Positions 1 through 6,975 of a DNA stretch of 13,611 nucleotides are shown here, piece by piece; within the stretch, counting starts at the first letter, position 1; each line of letters opens with the position of its first letter. The notes under the pieces were generated by a model. The model was not told where the DNA came from. It worked only from the letters and a program-made list of their open reading frames with translations, and ran no database searches. The position numbers and the translations under genes are program-made. The stretch spans positions 1 to 13,611 of the forward strand of contig CAMPKP010000091.1 of assembly GCA_946887295.1 (NCBI GenBank), read 5' to 3'. The DNA is from an uncultured Gemmatimonadota bacterium (GTDB lineage: Bacteria; Gemmatimonadota; Gemmatimonadetes; Gemmatimonadales; GWC2-71-9).

Positions 1-66
1 GCATCGGCCGCCGGCGGACACACCGCGCGCAGCGGCCGGCCGGGATCCTCGGCGTGACGCTCACCG

Positions 67-477
67 TCAGGCGGCCGGCGGCGGCGGCTGGGTCATCCGC
101 CTCACCGCTGACCGATTCACCAGCACGCGGACGTTGTTGCTCCGCGCGTCGGCCGGAAGGATGAAGAAGAAGGGACGCACGGGCGGATACCGCACCGTGA
201 GCCCGATCAGGCGCTCCCCATCGGCGAACTCCAGCTCGATGGGATAGGCGCCCCTCGCACGCCCGTCGCCCGGCTCCAGCGCGAGGACGTCGCTGCGGCC
301 GGAGTTGCCCGCCAGGTCCTGCACGAAGAACAGCGCCTTCAGGTCCTTGAGCTTGACCTCCAGGGTGCCCTCCGCCGGCGTCCGTATGTGGCAGACCGGG
401 CGGCCGGGATCCACGTCCAGGCTGACTCCCTTGACGACCCGACCGTCCAGGTAATGCGCGACGACCTCGTTGGCCAT
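67..477 (-). CDS. DUF6982-like conserved protein
   Basis: This gene encodes 136 residues with no signal peptide or membrane segment, so it is probably cytoplasmic; its function is unknown. I chose the ATG at 477 because a strong AGGAGG ribosome site lies about 6 nt upstream; the frame is open further upstream but would run through the neighbouring gene. The protein looks like two beta-rich halves, each opening with an Asp-Gly turn (DGRVVKG at 11-17 and DGERLIGLT at 86-94). The segment around 43-56 (LKDLKALFFVQDLAG) is the most conserved-looking part and resembles the family I know as DUF6982. The C-terminus is a proline/alanine tail. It is the last gene of the leftward run. The family name is from memory of the motif, not from a search. 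Confidence 0.8.
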   Translation of the reverse strand: MANEVVAHYLDGRVVKGVSLDVDPGRPVCHIRTPAEGTLEVKLKDLKALFFVQDLAGNSGRSDVLALEPGDGRARGAYPIELEFADGERLIGLTVRYPPVRPFFFILPADARSNNVRVLVNRSAVRRMTQPPPPAA

Positions 478-500
478 GGCGTCCTCCTTCGGGAGTGCCG

Positions 501-872
501 CTACGCCTCGCGACGCTGCGTGAGGCCGAGCCAGACACGAAGCGCGGCCCAGTGGGCCGTGCCGATCACCAGTCCGGTGACCGCCGCGGCGAGCAGCTCG
601 CCGGTGACCAGAAAGTTGGCGTTGATGAATTCGGAGACGGCGCCGCATACCAGGCCGGCGACCGCGAAAGGCCACCACGAGATCCGGGTCGGCGGCGAGC
701 GCCGCCCGAGCACGACCAGCGCGGCGACGTAGAGGCTCACCGCGCTGCCGATGACGAGCGCGAGCCGCCCCCCGCGCTCCACCGACTCGTACCACACCAT
801 CATGCTCCCCACCATCAGCACCACGGCCGTCGTGCCGAGGGTCTCGATGCGGGCGAGCCAGTGGGATCTCAT
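501..872 (-). CDS. Small four-helix membrane protein, hypothetical
   Basis: The product is 123 residues with four predicted membrane helices at roughly 12-28, 37-56, 66-86 and 92-113, linked by short loops; the basic ends (MRSHWLAR and LTQRREA) suggest both termini face the cytoplasm. I do not recognise the family and propose no function. The ATG at 872 is preceded by a GAGGG stretch that can serve as ribosome site. The gene sits 23 nt upstream of the DUF6982-like gene and 28 nt downstream of the SnoaL-like gene, so the three are probably cotranscribed leftward. Several long frames on the other strand cross this interval, but their protein composition is poor and the hydrophobic pattern here is convincing. 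Confidence 0.75.
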   Translation of the reverse strand: MRSHWLARIETLGTTAVVLMVGSMMVWYESVERGGRLALVIGSAVSLYVAALVVLGRRSPPTRISWWPFAVAGLVCGAVSEFINANFLVTGELLAAAVTGLVIGTAHWAALRVWLGLTQRREA

Positions 873-900
873 GCCGTGGCCCTCGCAATGGACCGCGCCA

Positions 901-1338
901 TCAGCGGAAGAGCTCCCACTTGAGGAAGCTCACCTGCCACTTGCCGCCGGCCCGCCGCCAGCGCAGATCGTACCTGGCGCTCACCTGTGTGCGGCGGTGG
1001 GTGAAGCTCCACGTGCCGTCCTCGATCAGGTACGCGCCGTCCGTGGTCAAGGTCTTCGGCCGGAAGTCCGAGCGCGACACCTGCGAGGCCAGCGCGAGGC
1101 CAAGGAAGTATGCGACGGCGGCGCTGCCGCGACGCGCCGTGTCGGGGGCCGGCGGCCAGATCATGACGTCGGGTGCGAGGAAGCCGCGGAGCGCGGCGGA
1201 GTCCCGCTTGACGAAGGCCGCCGCGAGCTGCCAGCGCGGGGGCGCCGGCGGACGGGGCGTGGCCGTCTGCGCGGCCGCCCCCTGCGGGACGCCCGTCGCC
1301 GAGATCAGCAGCAGAAGAACGACCTTCAGTCGCCGCAT
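901..1338 (-). CDS. Secreted SnoaL/DUF4440-like (NTF2-fold) protein
   Basis: The product is 145 residues. A signal peptide is visible: basic MRRLK, hydrophobic 6-16, and a likely cleavage site after Ala23 (GAAA|Q), so it is exported. After a proline-rich linker (27-34), residues 36-145 have the pattern of the NTF2-like/SnoaL/DUF4440 superfamily: an N-terminal helix with 'AFVKRDSAALRGFLAPDVMIWPP', a middle helix (71-86) and C-terminal strands ending in 'WQVSFLKWEL', the usual closing strand of these alpha+beta barrels. Members bind small hydrophobic ligands or act as isomerases or hydrolases; the sequence does not tell which. It lies 72 nt after the decarboxylase stop and 28 nt before the next membrane protein. 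The ribosome site is weak (GAGGCGGGG). Family placement is moderately sure; activity is unknown. Confidence 0.8.
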   Translation of the reverse strand: MRRLKVVLLLLISATGVPQGAAAQTATPRPPAPPRWQLAAAFVKRDSAALRGFLAPDVMIWPPAPDTARRGSAAVAYFLGLALASQVSRSDFRPKTLTTDGAYLIEDGTWSFTHRRTQVSARYDLRWRRAGGKWQVSFLKWELFR

Positions 1339-1410
1339 GCGCAGAGCCCCGCCTCGAGTGGAACGCCTGGATGCTACGCGGAACCCTCGCTCCGCGACAG
1401 GGACCGACCG

Positions 1411-2865
1411 CTATGCCTGACCGTGCCCCACGGCCGCCGCCTGCTCCCTGAGCACGCGGACCGCCAGGTCGATGGTCCGGCGGTGGGTTCGAAATGCCAG
1501 GGCGGCCATCCTCAGCGTGAAGCGGCCGTCCAGCATGGTGGACGAGAGGAAGATGCGGCCGTCCCGCCGGGACCCCTCCACGATGGCCTGGTTGATGGCG
1601 TTGAGGCGCTCCGTGTCGGCGCCGGGCGGAGCCCATCGGTAGGTCACGATCGAGAGATCGGGAAGCGGCCCGACCTCGTATCCCGCCCGGCCGATCTCGG
1701 CATGGAAATACCGCGCCAGCAGGAGCTTCTCCTCCAGCGCGGCACGGAAGGGCCCGGTGCCCAGGAGGACGAGCGGCAGCCACATGCGGAGCGCCCGGAA
1801 ATGCTTCGAGAGCTCGGGCGACACATCCGCGGGAGAGGTCTCGCTCGGATCCCGCAGCGCATCCTGCATGTAGCTTCCGGAGTAATGATGGCTCGCGAGG
1901 AGCGGCGCGGCGTCGCGCACCACCACCATGCCGGAGCCGTAGGGAAGGAACAGTCCCTTGTGCGGATCGAGCACCACGGAGTCGGACTGATCGATGCCCC
2001 GCAGCGCCGTCCGGCCTTGCTCCGTCAGAAGAAAAAAGCCGCCGTAGGCGGCGTCCACGTGGAACCAGCATCGCTCGCGGCGCGCGATGGCCGCGATGGG
2101 GCCGAGGGGATCCACTGCGCCGGTATCGGTCGTCCCGGCGGCCGCGACGACGAGCCAGGGCCGGAGACCCCGTGACCGGTCCGCCGCGATCGCCTGCTCC
2201 AGCGCCTCCGGGCGCATCCGGTGACCGCCGTCCATCGGCACGCGGCGAAGCTGCGCCTCGTGCATCCCCGCGATTCGAATGGCCTTGTCGATCGAATGAT
2301 GGGCCTGGGCCGTGAGGTACACCACGGCCGACGCATAATCGGCGCCGCGAAGACCGTGGGCCTCACGCGCCGCGGCTATGGCCGTGAGGTTGGCGATGCT
2401 GCCGCCCGAAGCGATGTGTCCGGCGGCCCCCGGGGGATAGCCCACCAGGTCCGCCACCCATCGGACCAGCATGTTCTCCATCCGGACGGGACCGGGGCCG
2501 GTGAAGAAGATCCCCGCGTACTTGTTGCTGACCGCGGCAAGGTAGTCGCCCAACGCGCCGTGATAGATCCCGCCCCCGGGAATGTAGGCCAGGTGGCCGC
2601 CGGAGGCGGTGTTCGCGCCCGGCCGGACCACGTCTCGCTCCAACAGCTCGATCGCGGTCTCGATCGGGATGCCCTGCTCGGAGATCGGGAAGTCGAGCAG
2701 CGCGCTCTCCCGGTGCTCCACATCGTCGAACGCCTTCAGCGTCTCGATCCGCCGGAGGAATCGCTCCGCCGAGGCGAGGACGGCATCGCGGAGACGACGG
2801 CGACGGCTCGCGCCCGGCTCGAGGGGGCGGGCGGCCCGCTCGAGCCGGCGCAGCCGCTCGAGCAT
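1411..2865 (-). CDS. PLP-dependent amino-acid decarboxylase (group II, aromatic L-amino acid decarboxylase type)
   Basis: The 484-residue product matches the usual length of group II pyridoxal-phosphate decarboxylases, cytosolic enzymes that remove the alpha-carboxyl group of aromatic amino acids or glutamate to give amines. Visible landmarks: substrate-side loop GGHLAYIPGG (89-98), PLP-stacking His189 in AHHSIDKA, AAAGTTDTGAVDP (241-253), PLP-nitrogen Asp271 in HVDAAYGG, the Schiff-base Lys303 in DPHKGLFLPYG, and the C-terminal-domain signature beginning SPELSKHFRALRMW (349-362). The substrate cannot be read from sequence; the DDC-like features favour tryptophan, tyrosine or DOPA. I start at ATG 2865 because a GAGGTG site lies about 8 nt upstream and the preceding small gene stops 4 nt before it. 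A longer in-frame extension to 3045 is compositionally poor and overlaps that gene. Confidence 0.95.
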   Translation of the reverse strand: MLERLRRLERAARPLEPGASRRRRLRDAVLASAERFLRRIETLKAFDDVEHRESALLDFPISEQGIPIETAIELLERDVVRPGANTASGGHLAYIPGGGIYHGALGDYLAAVSNKYAGIFFTGPGPVRMENMLVRWVADLVGYPPGAAGHIASGGSIANLTAIAAAREAHGLRGADYASAVVYLTAQAHHSIDKAIRIAGMHEAQLRRVPMDGGHRMRPEALEQAIAADRSRGLRPWLVVAAAGTTDTGAVDPLGPIAAIARRERCWFHVDAAYGGFFLLTEQGRTALRGIDQSDSVVLDPHKGLFLPYGSGMVVVRDAAPLLASHHYSGSYMQDALRDPSETSPADVSPELSKHFRALRMWLPLVLLGTGPFRAALEEKLLLARYFHAEIGRAGYEVGPLPDLSIVTYRWAPPGADTERLNAINQAIVEGSRRDGRIFLSSTMLDGRFTLRMAALAFRTHRRTIDLAVRVLREQAAAVGHGQA

Positions 2866-2869
2866 ATCG

Positions 2870-3076
2870 CTATCCACCTCGGAGCCGCTGCTGGACCCGG
2901 CGGACTTCGGCCACGATGGACCGGGCTCGCTCGACCGGCACGCCCTCGCGGAACAGGGCGCGCTCGGTGTCCTCGTCGGACTTCCCCTCCGCGAACAGGT
3001 CCATGACTCGCCGCGTGAGACGCATGGTCTCCTCCGGCCGCTCACCGCCGCCGAAAAGGCTTCGCCACCAGCTCAT
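2870..3076 (-). CDS. Small helical hypothetical protein (68 aa)
   Basis: The product is 68 residues. After an N-terminal MSWWRSLFGGG that looks like an amphipathic or membrane-touching tip, the rest (14-65) is predicted almost wholly helical and highly charged. Two helices are split by a Gly-Val-Pro turn (EGVPVERAR, 44-52), an arrangement reminiscent of small UBA-like or regulatory helical hairpins. I do not recognise the family. It starts 16 nt after the DUF4177-like gene stop and ends 4 nt before the decarboxylase ATG, so it is very probably translated with both. The upstream ribosome site is weak (GGGGCG). It could be an accessory protein of the decarboxylase, but only position supports that. 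Confidence 0.75.
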   Translation of the reverse strand: MSWWRSLFGGGERPEETMRLTRRVMDLFAEGKSDEDTERALFREGVPVERARSIVAEVRRVQQRLRGG

Positions 3077-3092
3077 CGTACGCCCCGCGCCA

Positions 3093-3320
3093 TCACGGGG
3101 CGGTCCCGGGCCGTTCGCGCATGAGGATGATCTCCGTCCGCACGTCGAAGCCGAGATCCCCGACGCCGGCGACCCTCCACCCTTCCGCTCCCATCCGGTT
3201 CAGGATCGCGGGCAGCTCGGAGCCGACCGGGTGGCCGATGCCGTTGACGTACCAGGTCACGCCGCCCCCGGGGCCCGCCTCGTCCCGACCGATGAGAACC
3301 GCGTACTCGTAGGTGGTCAT
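3093..3320 (-). CDS. DUF4177-like small protein
   Basis: The product is 75 residues. It opens with MTTYEYAVLIGRD and has LPAILNRMGAEGWRVAGVG in the middle (36-54), then a strand with IILMRER near the end. This order (YEYxVV strand, a helix with a G-x-E-G-W turn, then two strands) is the DUF4177 pattern. The family's role is unknown; members are small and cytoplasmic. The ATG at 3320 is preceded by AGGAC and AAAGGAT stretches that can serve as ribosome site. The frame is open far upstream, but that part overlaps the membrane protein gene and looks non-coding. It lies 23 nt after the membrane protein stop and leads into the 68-residue gene and the decarboxylase. Confidence 0.82.
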   Translation of the reverse strand: MTTYEYAVLIGRDEAGPGGGVTWYVNGIGHPVGSELPAILNRMGAEGWRVAGVGDLGFDVRTEIILMRERPGTAP

Positions 3321-3343
3321 CCGGATCCTTTGTCCTGAGGTGT

Positions 3344-3742
3344 TTACCGCTGGAGCAGTCCTCGACTCCGGGCCGTCCACCACGGAGCGAGCAGCGTGAC
3401 GACGAGCACGGCGATCCAGATGCGGCCGCGGCTCAGGTCGTAGTCGGCGAGCAACTCCGGCCACGGCTTCCCGAAGCCGTAGTGGCCCACCCCGAACTCG
3501 AACGCGAGCGTCAGCGCGACCCAGAGCGCTCCGACTGCGAGCGCCTCGCGGCTGCCGCCCGGCCGGATCCACCCGATCGTGAGCCAGGTCGCAAGCACGA
3601 TGAGACCGCAGAGCAGGAGCGTGCTGATGCCGCGACCGACCGTATCGCCGAGCCGGGGGCTCAGCTGGGTGTCGCGGAGACCGCCGTTGAGCACGGCGAG
3701 GATCAGCAGGAGGAGCCACACGGCCAGCGCACGAAGGATCAT
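3344..3742 (-). CDS. Conserved four-helix membrane protein
   Basis: The product is 132 residues with four membrane helices at about 4-19, 37-58, 65-85 and 107-122. Distinctive polar motifs sit between them: LNGGLRDT (18-25) after helix 1, and EFGVGHYGFGKPWPELLADYDL (82-103) before helix 4. This second motif is of a kind I associate with an uncharacterised family common in several phyla. No function is assigned. The frame allows a start at 3802, but I take ATG 3742 because the upstream 20 residues are hydrophilic and overlap the acetyltransferase gene, and a GGAGGCGG ribosome site precedes 3742. It diverges from the acetyltransferase (42 nt between starts) and may head the leftward unit that continues to the decarboxylase. 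Confidence 0.85.
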   Translation of the reverse strand: MILRALAVWLLLLILAVLNGGLRDTQLSPRLGDTVGRGISTLLLCGLIVLATWLTIGWIRPGGSREALAVGALWVALTLAFEFGVGHYGFGKPWPELLADYDLSRGRIWIAVLVVTLLAPWWTARSRGLLQR

Positions 3743-3784
3743 GGAGACGCCGCCTCCAGCATGGGCCCGGGTGTAGCTTACGCC

Positions 3785-4054
3785 ATGATCGAGGTTCAGC
3801 ACGACCCCGAGCGCTCACGGTTCTTCCTGCCGCTCGCCGACGGCGACGCGGAGCTCTACTACGCGCCGTTCTCGGAGGACGTCCTGGACCTGCAGCATAC
3901 GGAGGTCCCCCCTGCGGGACGGGGCACCGGGATCGCCGATGCACTGGTGCGCGCCGCCTTGGCCTACGCCCGCGAGCAGGGAATGCGGGTGATGGCCACC
4001 TGTCCGTACGCCCGCACCTGGCTGCGTAAGCACCCCGACGAGCGGCCGGCCTAG
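3785..4054 (+). CDS. NATD1/YjdJ-type small GNAT N-acetyltransferase
   Basis: The product is 89 residues, the normal size for this minimal GNAT subfamily, whose human member is NATD1. Visible features: strands 1-27, the strand LQHTEVPP (36-43), the acetyl-CoA pyrophosphate loop GRGTGIADALVRAAL (45-59), then MRVMATCPYARTWLRKHPDE (67-86), the signature C-terminus with Cys73 and Pro74. The subfamily presumably transfers acetyl groups from acetyl-CoA to an unknown amine. ATG 3785 is the only sensible start: upstream in-frame codons overlap the divergent membrane gene antisense. There is no clear ribosome site (GTGTAGCTTACGCC precedes the ATG), so translation may be weak or leaderless. It ends 31 nt before the stop of the convergent gene at 4086. 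Confidence 0.92.
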   Translation: MIEVQHDPERSRFFLPLADGDAELYYAPFSEDVLDLQHTEVPPAGRGTGIADALVRAALAYAREQGMRVMATCPYARTWLRKHPDERPA

Positions 4055-4071
4055 GCTGCCGCCACCGGCCG
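4043..4071. terminator. GC stem-loop between convergent genes
   Basis: Perfect 7-bp arms CGGCCGG (4043-4049) and CCGGCCG (4065-4071) enclose a 15-nt loop that includes the acetyltransferase stop codon. It lies where a rightward and a leftward gene meet, a position where it could end or pause transcription in both directions. There is no T-tract, so this is only a candidate. Confidence 0.3.
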
Positions 4072-4085
4072 GGACGGCGCTCGAG

Positions 4086-4448
4086 TCACTCGGTCAGATT
4101 GTGGACCTTGGGCGCGCCGAGCCCGGCGACCTCGCGCCCCCGCTCCGTCTCGATACTCAATCGGGGCTCGTCGTTCAAGCGGAGGCCGCCGGCCGGCCTT
4201 CCCTGCGGGTCCACCAGAACCAGCCTGAATCCCAGGGAATCGGCGCTCAATACCGCCCGGCGCACGCCCGGCGCGGTGACCAGCTCCAGCCGCTCGGCCT
4301 GAAGGACCTGGCTGGTTCCGACGTGGTATCCGCTGAGAAGGAGTGTGGTGGTGAGGAGGGCGCTGCCGCAAGCGAGGGCCTGGGCGCGCCGAACCTGGCG
4401 TTCGAGCCTCGCGATGCTGGCGACCTGGGCGGCGGAATCGGGGGGCAT
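4086..4448 (-). CDS. Membrane-anchored hypothetical protein with beta-repeat tail
   Basis: The product is 120 residues. Residues 1-22 (SIARLERQVRRAQ) can form a short coiled coil, 24-42 is one membrane helix, and 50-112 is a run of short strands with Asp-Gly-type turns (RLELVTAPGVRRAVLS, FRLVLVDPQGRPAGGLRL, RLSIETERGREVAGLG). I have seen this layout in small uncharacterised bacterial proteins whose tail repeats a 'RLxLxDxxGRxRAxLxx' unit. No function is known. The ATG at 4448 has an excellent ribosome site (AGGAGATTCTGC); the frame is open to 4505, but that extension is not needed. It lies 68 nt after the preceding leftward gene. Confidence 0.78.
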   Translation of the reverse strand: MPPDSAAQVASIARLERQVRRAQALACGSALLTTTLLLSGYHVGTSQVLQAERLELVTAPGVRRAVLSADSLGFRLVLVDPQGRPAGGLRLNDEPRLSIETERGREVAGLGAPKVHNLTE

Positions 4449-4516
4449 GCAGAATCTCCTGGGAGGGGAATCGAGGAGATGCGCCTCCGATCCCGACTTG
4501 CACATGCGTCGCCGCT

Positions 4517-4837
4517 TCAGCGGCTCCCCAGATCCGGGAACAGAGCCGGCAGGCCCTCGATCAGCGCCCAGCCGCTTCCCTCCACCACCGGTGCCACCGA
4601 AAGCCCCTCGAAATAGCGATCGAGCACCGCGGCGCGCTCCTGGGCCAGAGGGGGCCGGCAGTAGTCCTCCTCCTCCCAGATCGCCTTTCCGTTCGGCAGC
4701 CGCCGCGAGCGGCGCAGCGACGAGGAAAGAGCCCGCCCGAAGGGGCGCAGTGCGCCGAACTCGTCGCGGGCGAGTCGCTCCAGCAGCTCTCCCAGAAGCT
4801 CCTGCCTGGGTGACGCGGTCACCAGATAGTGTGCCAT
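4517..4837 (-). CDS. Conserved hypothetical protein (106 aa)
   Basis: The product is 106 residues, soluble, without signal peptide. It starts MAHYLVTASP and has a helix at 11-27, then DEFGALRPFGRALSSSLRRSR. An acidic/aromatic motif IWEEEDYCRPPLAQERAAVLDRYF (53-76) follows, and the end is hydrophobic. The WEEEDYC-PPLAQER segment looks strongly conserved, but I cannot attach a family name or function. The ribosome site is strong (GAGGAG before ATG 4837). It lies only 8 nt after the CPXCG gene stop, so the two are almost certainly cotranscribed. Base composition is like its neighbours. Confidence 0.8.
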   Translation of the reverse strand: MAHYLVTASPRQELLGELLERLARDEFGALRPFGRALSSSLRRSRRLPNGKAIWEEEDYCRPPLAQERAAVLDRYFEGLSVAPVVEGSGWALIEGLPALFPDLGSR

Positions 4838-4845
4838 CGGTCTCC

Positions 4846-5088
4846 TCAGGCCGTATCCAGCTCGATCACCGCATGGCCTTCACTGTCGTAATGCAAACGC
4901 ACCTGCCAGGGCTGACAACACACCTCGCAGTCCTCCACGTATGTCTGGTCGCCACCACCGCCGGGATCGAGACCGATGTTCACCACCTCGCCGCAGTAGG
5001 GACACACCACATCCGCATCCGTGTCCCAGCCTCCTTCTTCGCCGGGGAAGAGGTCGTCCAGGTCCGAGTCGTGAGGAGGATCGTTCAT
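4846..5088 (-). CDS. CPXCG-motif cysteine-rich zinc-binding protein
   Basis: The product is 80 residues. The acidic N-terminal 28 residues lead into CPYCG (Cys29, Cys32) and then DQTYVEDCEVCCQPWQVRL (47-65, with Cys54, Cys57 and Cys58). The CPXCG ... YVEDCxVCC(R/Q)P arrangement defines the small CPXCG cysteine-rich family (Pfam Cys_rich_CPXG), probably a zinc ribbon. Its biological role is unknown. The start at 5088 has no good Shine-Dalgarno sequence (CGGCCCGGCAG precedes ATG), so leaderless or weak initiation is possible. It is the first gene of a leftward pair and diverges from the AAC(3)-like gene with 125 nt between starts. Confidence 0.93.
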   Translation of the reverse strand: MNDPPHDSDLDDLFPGEEGGWDTDADVVCPYCGEVVNIGLDPGGGGDQTYVEDCEVCCQPWQVRLHYDSEGHAVIELDTA

Positions 5089-5213
5089 CTGCCGGGCCGG
5101 TTGCGTGATCCCGGAAGATAGCGCCGGGTCGCCGGAACCCCGCGGCGCACCTGTCCGTATGGCGGAGCCTTACATTTCGGGCAACGCGGCGCCGCCTGTG
5201 ACGAGGGAGGAAC

Positions 5214-6059
5214 ATGTCGAGCATTCACACCGGACCGGCCGTGCTGAGCCAAGCGGCCGTCGAGGATCAGCTCCGCGCGATCGGCGTCCAGCCAGGCGAT
5301 GTCCTGCTGGTCCACACTTCCTTTCGAGCGACACGACCGGTCGAGGGAGGACCGGCCGGGCTCATCGAGGCGCTCCGCGGCGCGCTGGGCCCCGGCGGCA
5401 CCCTGGTGATGCCGTCCTGGTCGGGCGACGATGACCAGCCGTTCGATCCGGCGACCTCGCCCGCGTCCGGGGATCTCGGCGTCCTGGCGGACACCTTCTG
5501 GCGGCTGCCCGGCGTCCGGCGGAGCGATCACCCTCACGCTCTCGCCGCAGCCGGGCCCCGGGCCGAGTGGATCCTCGCCGACCCGTTGCCCCTCCCGCCT
5601 CACATTTCGGCGAGCCCGGTAGGCCGGGTGTACGAGCTCGATGGACAGGTGCTGCTGATAGGCGTCGGCCACGATGCCGACAGCACGCTCCACCTGGCGG
5701 AGCTTCTGGCCGGCGTCCCGTACCGCGTGCCGAGACACTGTACGGTGCTTCGCGAGGGCCGGGCGGTGCGCATCGAGTATGGAGAGAACGACCACTGTTG
5801 CGAGCGCTTCAGCCTGGCGGACGAGTGGCTCCGTGAGCGAGGGTTGCAGTCCGAAGGGCGGGTGGGACACGCGCACGCGCGGCTGGCACGCTCCCGGGAC
5901 ATCGTGGCGGTCGCGCTGGAGCAATTGTCGCGCGATCCACTCGTGTTCCTGCATCCGGCGGGCGCCGGTTGCGCCGAATGCGACGAGGCCCGCCGCGCAA
6001 CCCTCAACCTCGAGGGACCCAGCTCTGGAGCGCGACCCACACCTCGCGCGACCCGCTGA
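5214..6059 (+). CDS. Aminoglycoside N(3)-acetyltransferase family (Antibiotic_NAT)
   Basis: The 281-residue product fits the AAC(3) family, which transfers acetyl from acetyl-CoA to the 3-amino group of aminoglycosides; relatives such as FrbF acetylate other amines. Visible motifs: [10 protein letters not shown] (28-37), [11 protein letters not shown] (59-69), [16 protein letters not shown] (102-117), [30 protein letters not shown] (134-163, containing the family Asp/Thr/His/Glu residues at 156, 158, 160 and 163), and [17 protein letters not shown]-terminal Cys pair, GCAECDEAR (252-260), is typical of one branch. A GGGAGGAAC ribosome site precedes ATG 5214. Residues 267-281 are a low-complexity tail. 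The gene stands alone and is not next to any transposon, so it is likely an intrinsic gene whose true substrate may not be a clinical drug. Confidence 0.93.
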   Translation: MSSIHTGPAVLSQAAVEDQLRAIGVQPGDVLLVHTSFRATRPVEGGPAGLIEALRGALGPGGTLVMPSWSGDDDQPFDPATSPASGDLGVLADTFWRLPGVRRSDHPHALAAAGPRAEWILADPLPLPPHISASPVGRVYELDGQVLLIGVGHDADSTLHLAELLAGVPYRVPRHCTVLREGRAVRIEYGENDHCCERFSLADEWLRERGLQSEGRVGHAHARLARSRDIVAVALEQLSRDPLVFLHPAGAGCAECDEARRATLNLEGPSSGARPTPRATR

Positions 6060-6245
6060 CCCCCTCGCCCCCTCATGGCTGCGGCCGGCCGGCAGCTCGA
6101 GCAGGAGACTGCGCCACCCTTCGGTCGGGCCGCCGCCGGCTCCCGCCGAGACCGCCGACTCCTGGGGGACCGCAGGAGCGGGGAGCGGTCCGAGCAGCGC
6201 ATGCCATGGGGCAGAACCTGTCGGAGGCCGCGCGTCGTCGGCCAT
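6060..6245 (-). other. Gap between convergent genes with a possible extra reading frame
   Basis: Between the AAC(3)-like stop and the lipoprotein stop, the leftward strand has an ATG at 6245 that directly follows the lipoprotein TAG (TAGATG). The frame reads MADDARPPTGSAPWHALLG..., later GWRSLLLELPAGR, plausible protein-like sequence for about 60 codons. It then continues open through the antisense of the AAC(3)-like gene as far as 5085, where it reads as non-coding. It could be a further operon gene cut short, or chance. I see no ribosome site other than the reinitiation position. Confidence 0.25.
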
Positions 6246-6965
6246 CTAATCGTGCACCACCGGCTCCACGGTGATGGTGCCGGACATCCCGACGCCGCCC
6301 GGGCCGCCGTGAACCGCGCAGTGATAGCGATACACACCGGGCGCCGTGAACCGGAAGACGTGCCACTTGGGCCAGTCCGCGGGCGCCCCGGACTGCGGCG
6401 GAGAGTCCCCGTCGTCGGGCACGATGTTGTGGCCCGAGCTGCCCGGCGGCCAGAACCAATTGACCGTGCCGCCCAGGCGGACCGTGTGGTCGGCAGGCTC
6501 GAACCGGTTGCCCCCGTCGCTCAGTACCAGGATCGTGCCCGGCGCGTCCGGGTCGGGCGTCGCGATCGCAGTGAAACCGACCGACTGTCCGCCCTCGCCC
6601 TCGAGCCGGGCCATGGCGAACTGCTCGGCGAAGAGCGGGAGCGGCGTCCAGGTGGTGGCCGCCGTACCGTCCGCGCCGGTGCGGGCTGTGGCCGGGTTCA
6701 CCGACCCTTCGGGCGTGGACCACAGGACCGTCACACCTCGTGCCGGCTGCCCGTTTCGTGTGACCACCACCCTGAGGCTGTCCGGCAGCCTGACGCCGGC
6801 CACGCCCACCTGCGCGTCACCGCTGTTCGCGGCCGGCTTGGCCAGCTCGAAGTCGCCGGCATCGGGCGCTTCGCGGTCGGAAGCGCCGCAGGCCAGCAGG
6901 AGCGAGAGCACGGCGCACCGTCCGGCCGTGGCGGCAGCCGTCATGAGGCCCGCGCGGGCTCCCAT
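6246..6965 (-). CDS. Lipoprotein with Ig-like domain and plastocyanin-like cupredoxin domain
   Basis: The product is 239 residues. A lipoprotein signal ends in LSLLLAC with the lipidated Cys at 26. Residues 54-137 look like a bacterial Ig-like (Big_1) domain (LPDSLRVVVTRNGQPARGVTVLWSTPEGSVNPATARTGADG, with a TTW strand). Residues 144-236 are a cupredoxin: NWFWPPGSSGHNIV gives copper ligand His179, YHCAVHGGPGGVGMSGTI gives Cys216, His219 and Met227. All four type-1 copper ligands are present, so it probably binds copper and carries electrons at the cell surface; the partner is unknown. The start could be 6965 or 6944; 6965 gives a longer n-region and a GGGGGAG site, somewhat far upstream. It follows the methyltransferase stop by 10 nt and is probably cotranscribed. 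Confidence 0.9.
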   Translation of the reverse strand: MGARAGLMTAAATAGRCAVLSLLLACGASDREAPDAGDFELAKPAANSGDAQVGVAGVRLPDSLRVVVTRNGQPARGVTVLWSTPEGSVNPATARTGADGTAATTWTPLPLFAEQFAMARLEGEGGQSVGFTAIATPDPDAPGTILVLSDGGNRFEPADHTVRLGGTVNWFWPPGSSGHNIVPDDGDSPPQSGAPADWPKWHVFRFTAPGVYRYHCAVHGGPGGVGMSGTITVEPVVHD

Positions 6966-6975
6966 ACCGATCGCT

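Noticed and set aside
1..66. Left edge of the window
   Set aside because: Only GC-rich sequence downstream of the DUF6982-like stop; no complete gene, clear hairpin or RNA is supportable.
869..2071. Second long leftward frame overlapping the decarboxylase and SnoaL-like genes
   Set aside because: It is a frame-shifted shadow of those genes; composition is Arg/Ala/Gly-rich and it has no motif.
751..2175. Very long rightward open frame (474 codons) across the left part
   Set aside because: It is antisense to the membrane protein, SnoaL-like and decarboxylase genes, which have clear family motifs; its protein is Arg/Gly/Pro-rich with no recognisable domain.
3321..3944. Upstream extension of the DUF4177-like frame
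   Set aside because: It would overlap the four-helix membrane gene in the same direction and the acetyltransferase; the translated extension is Arg-rich and unlike a protein, whereas ATG 3320 gives a normal-size family member.
5085..6059. Leftward open frame antisense to the AAC(3)-like gene
   Set aside because: The AAC(3) motifs on the other strand are unambiguous; only the portion right of 6060 is kept as a possible fragment.
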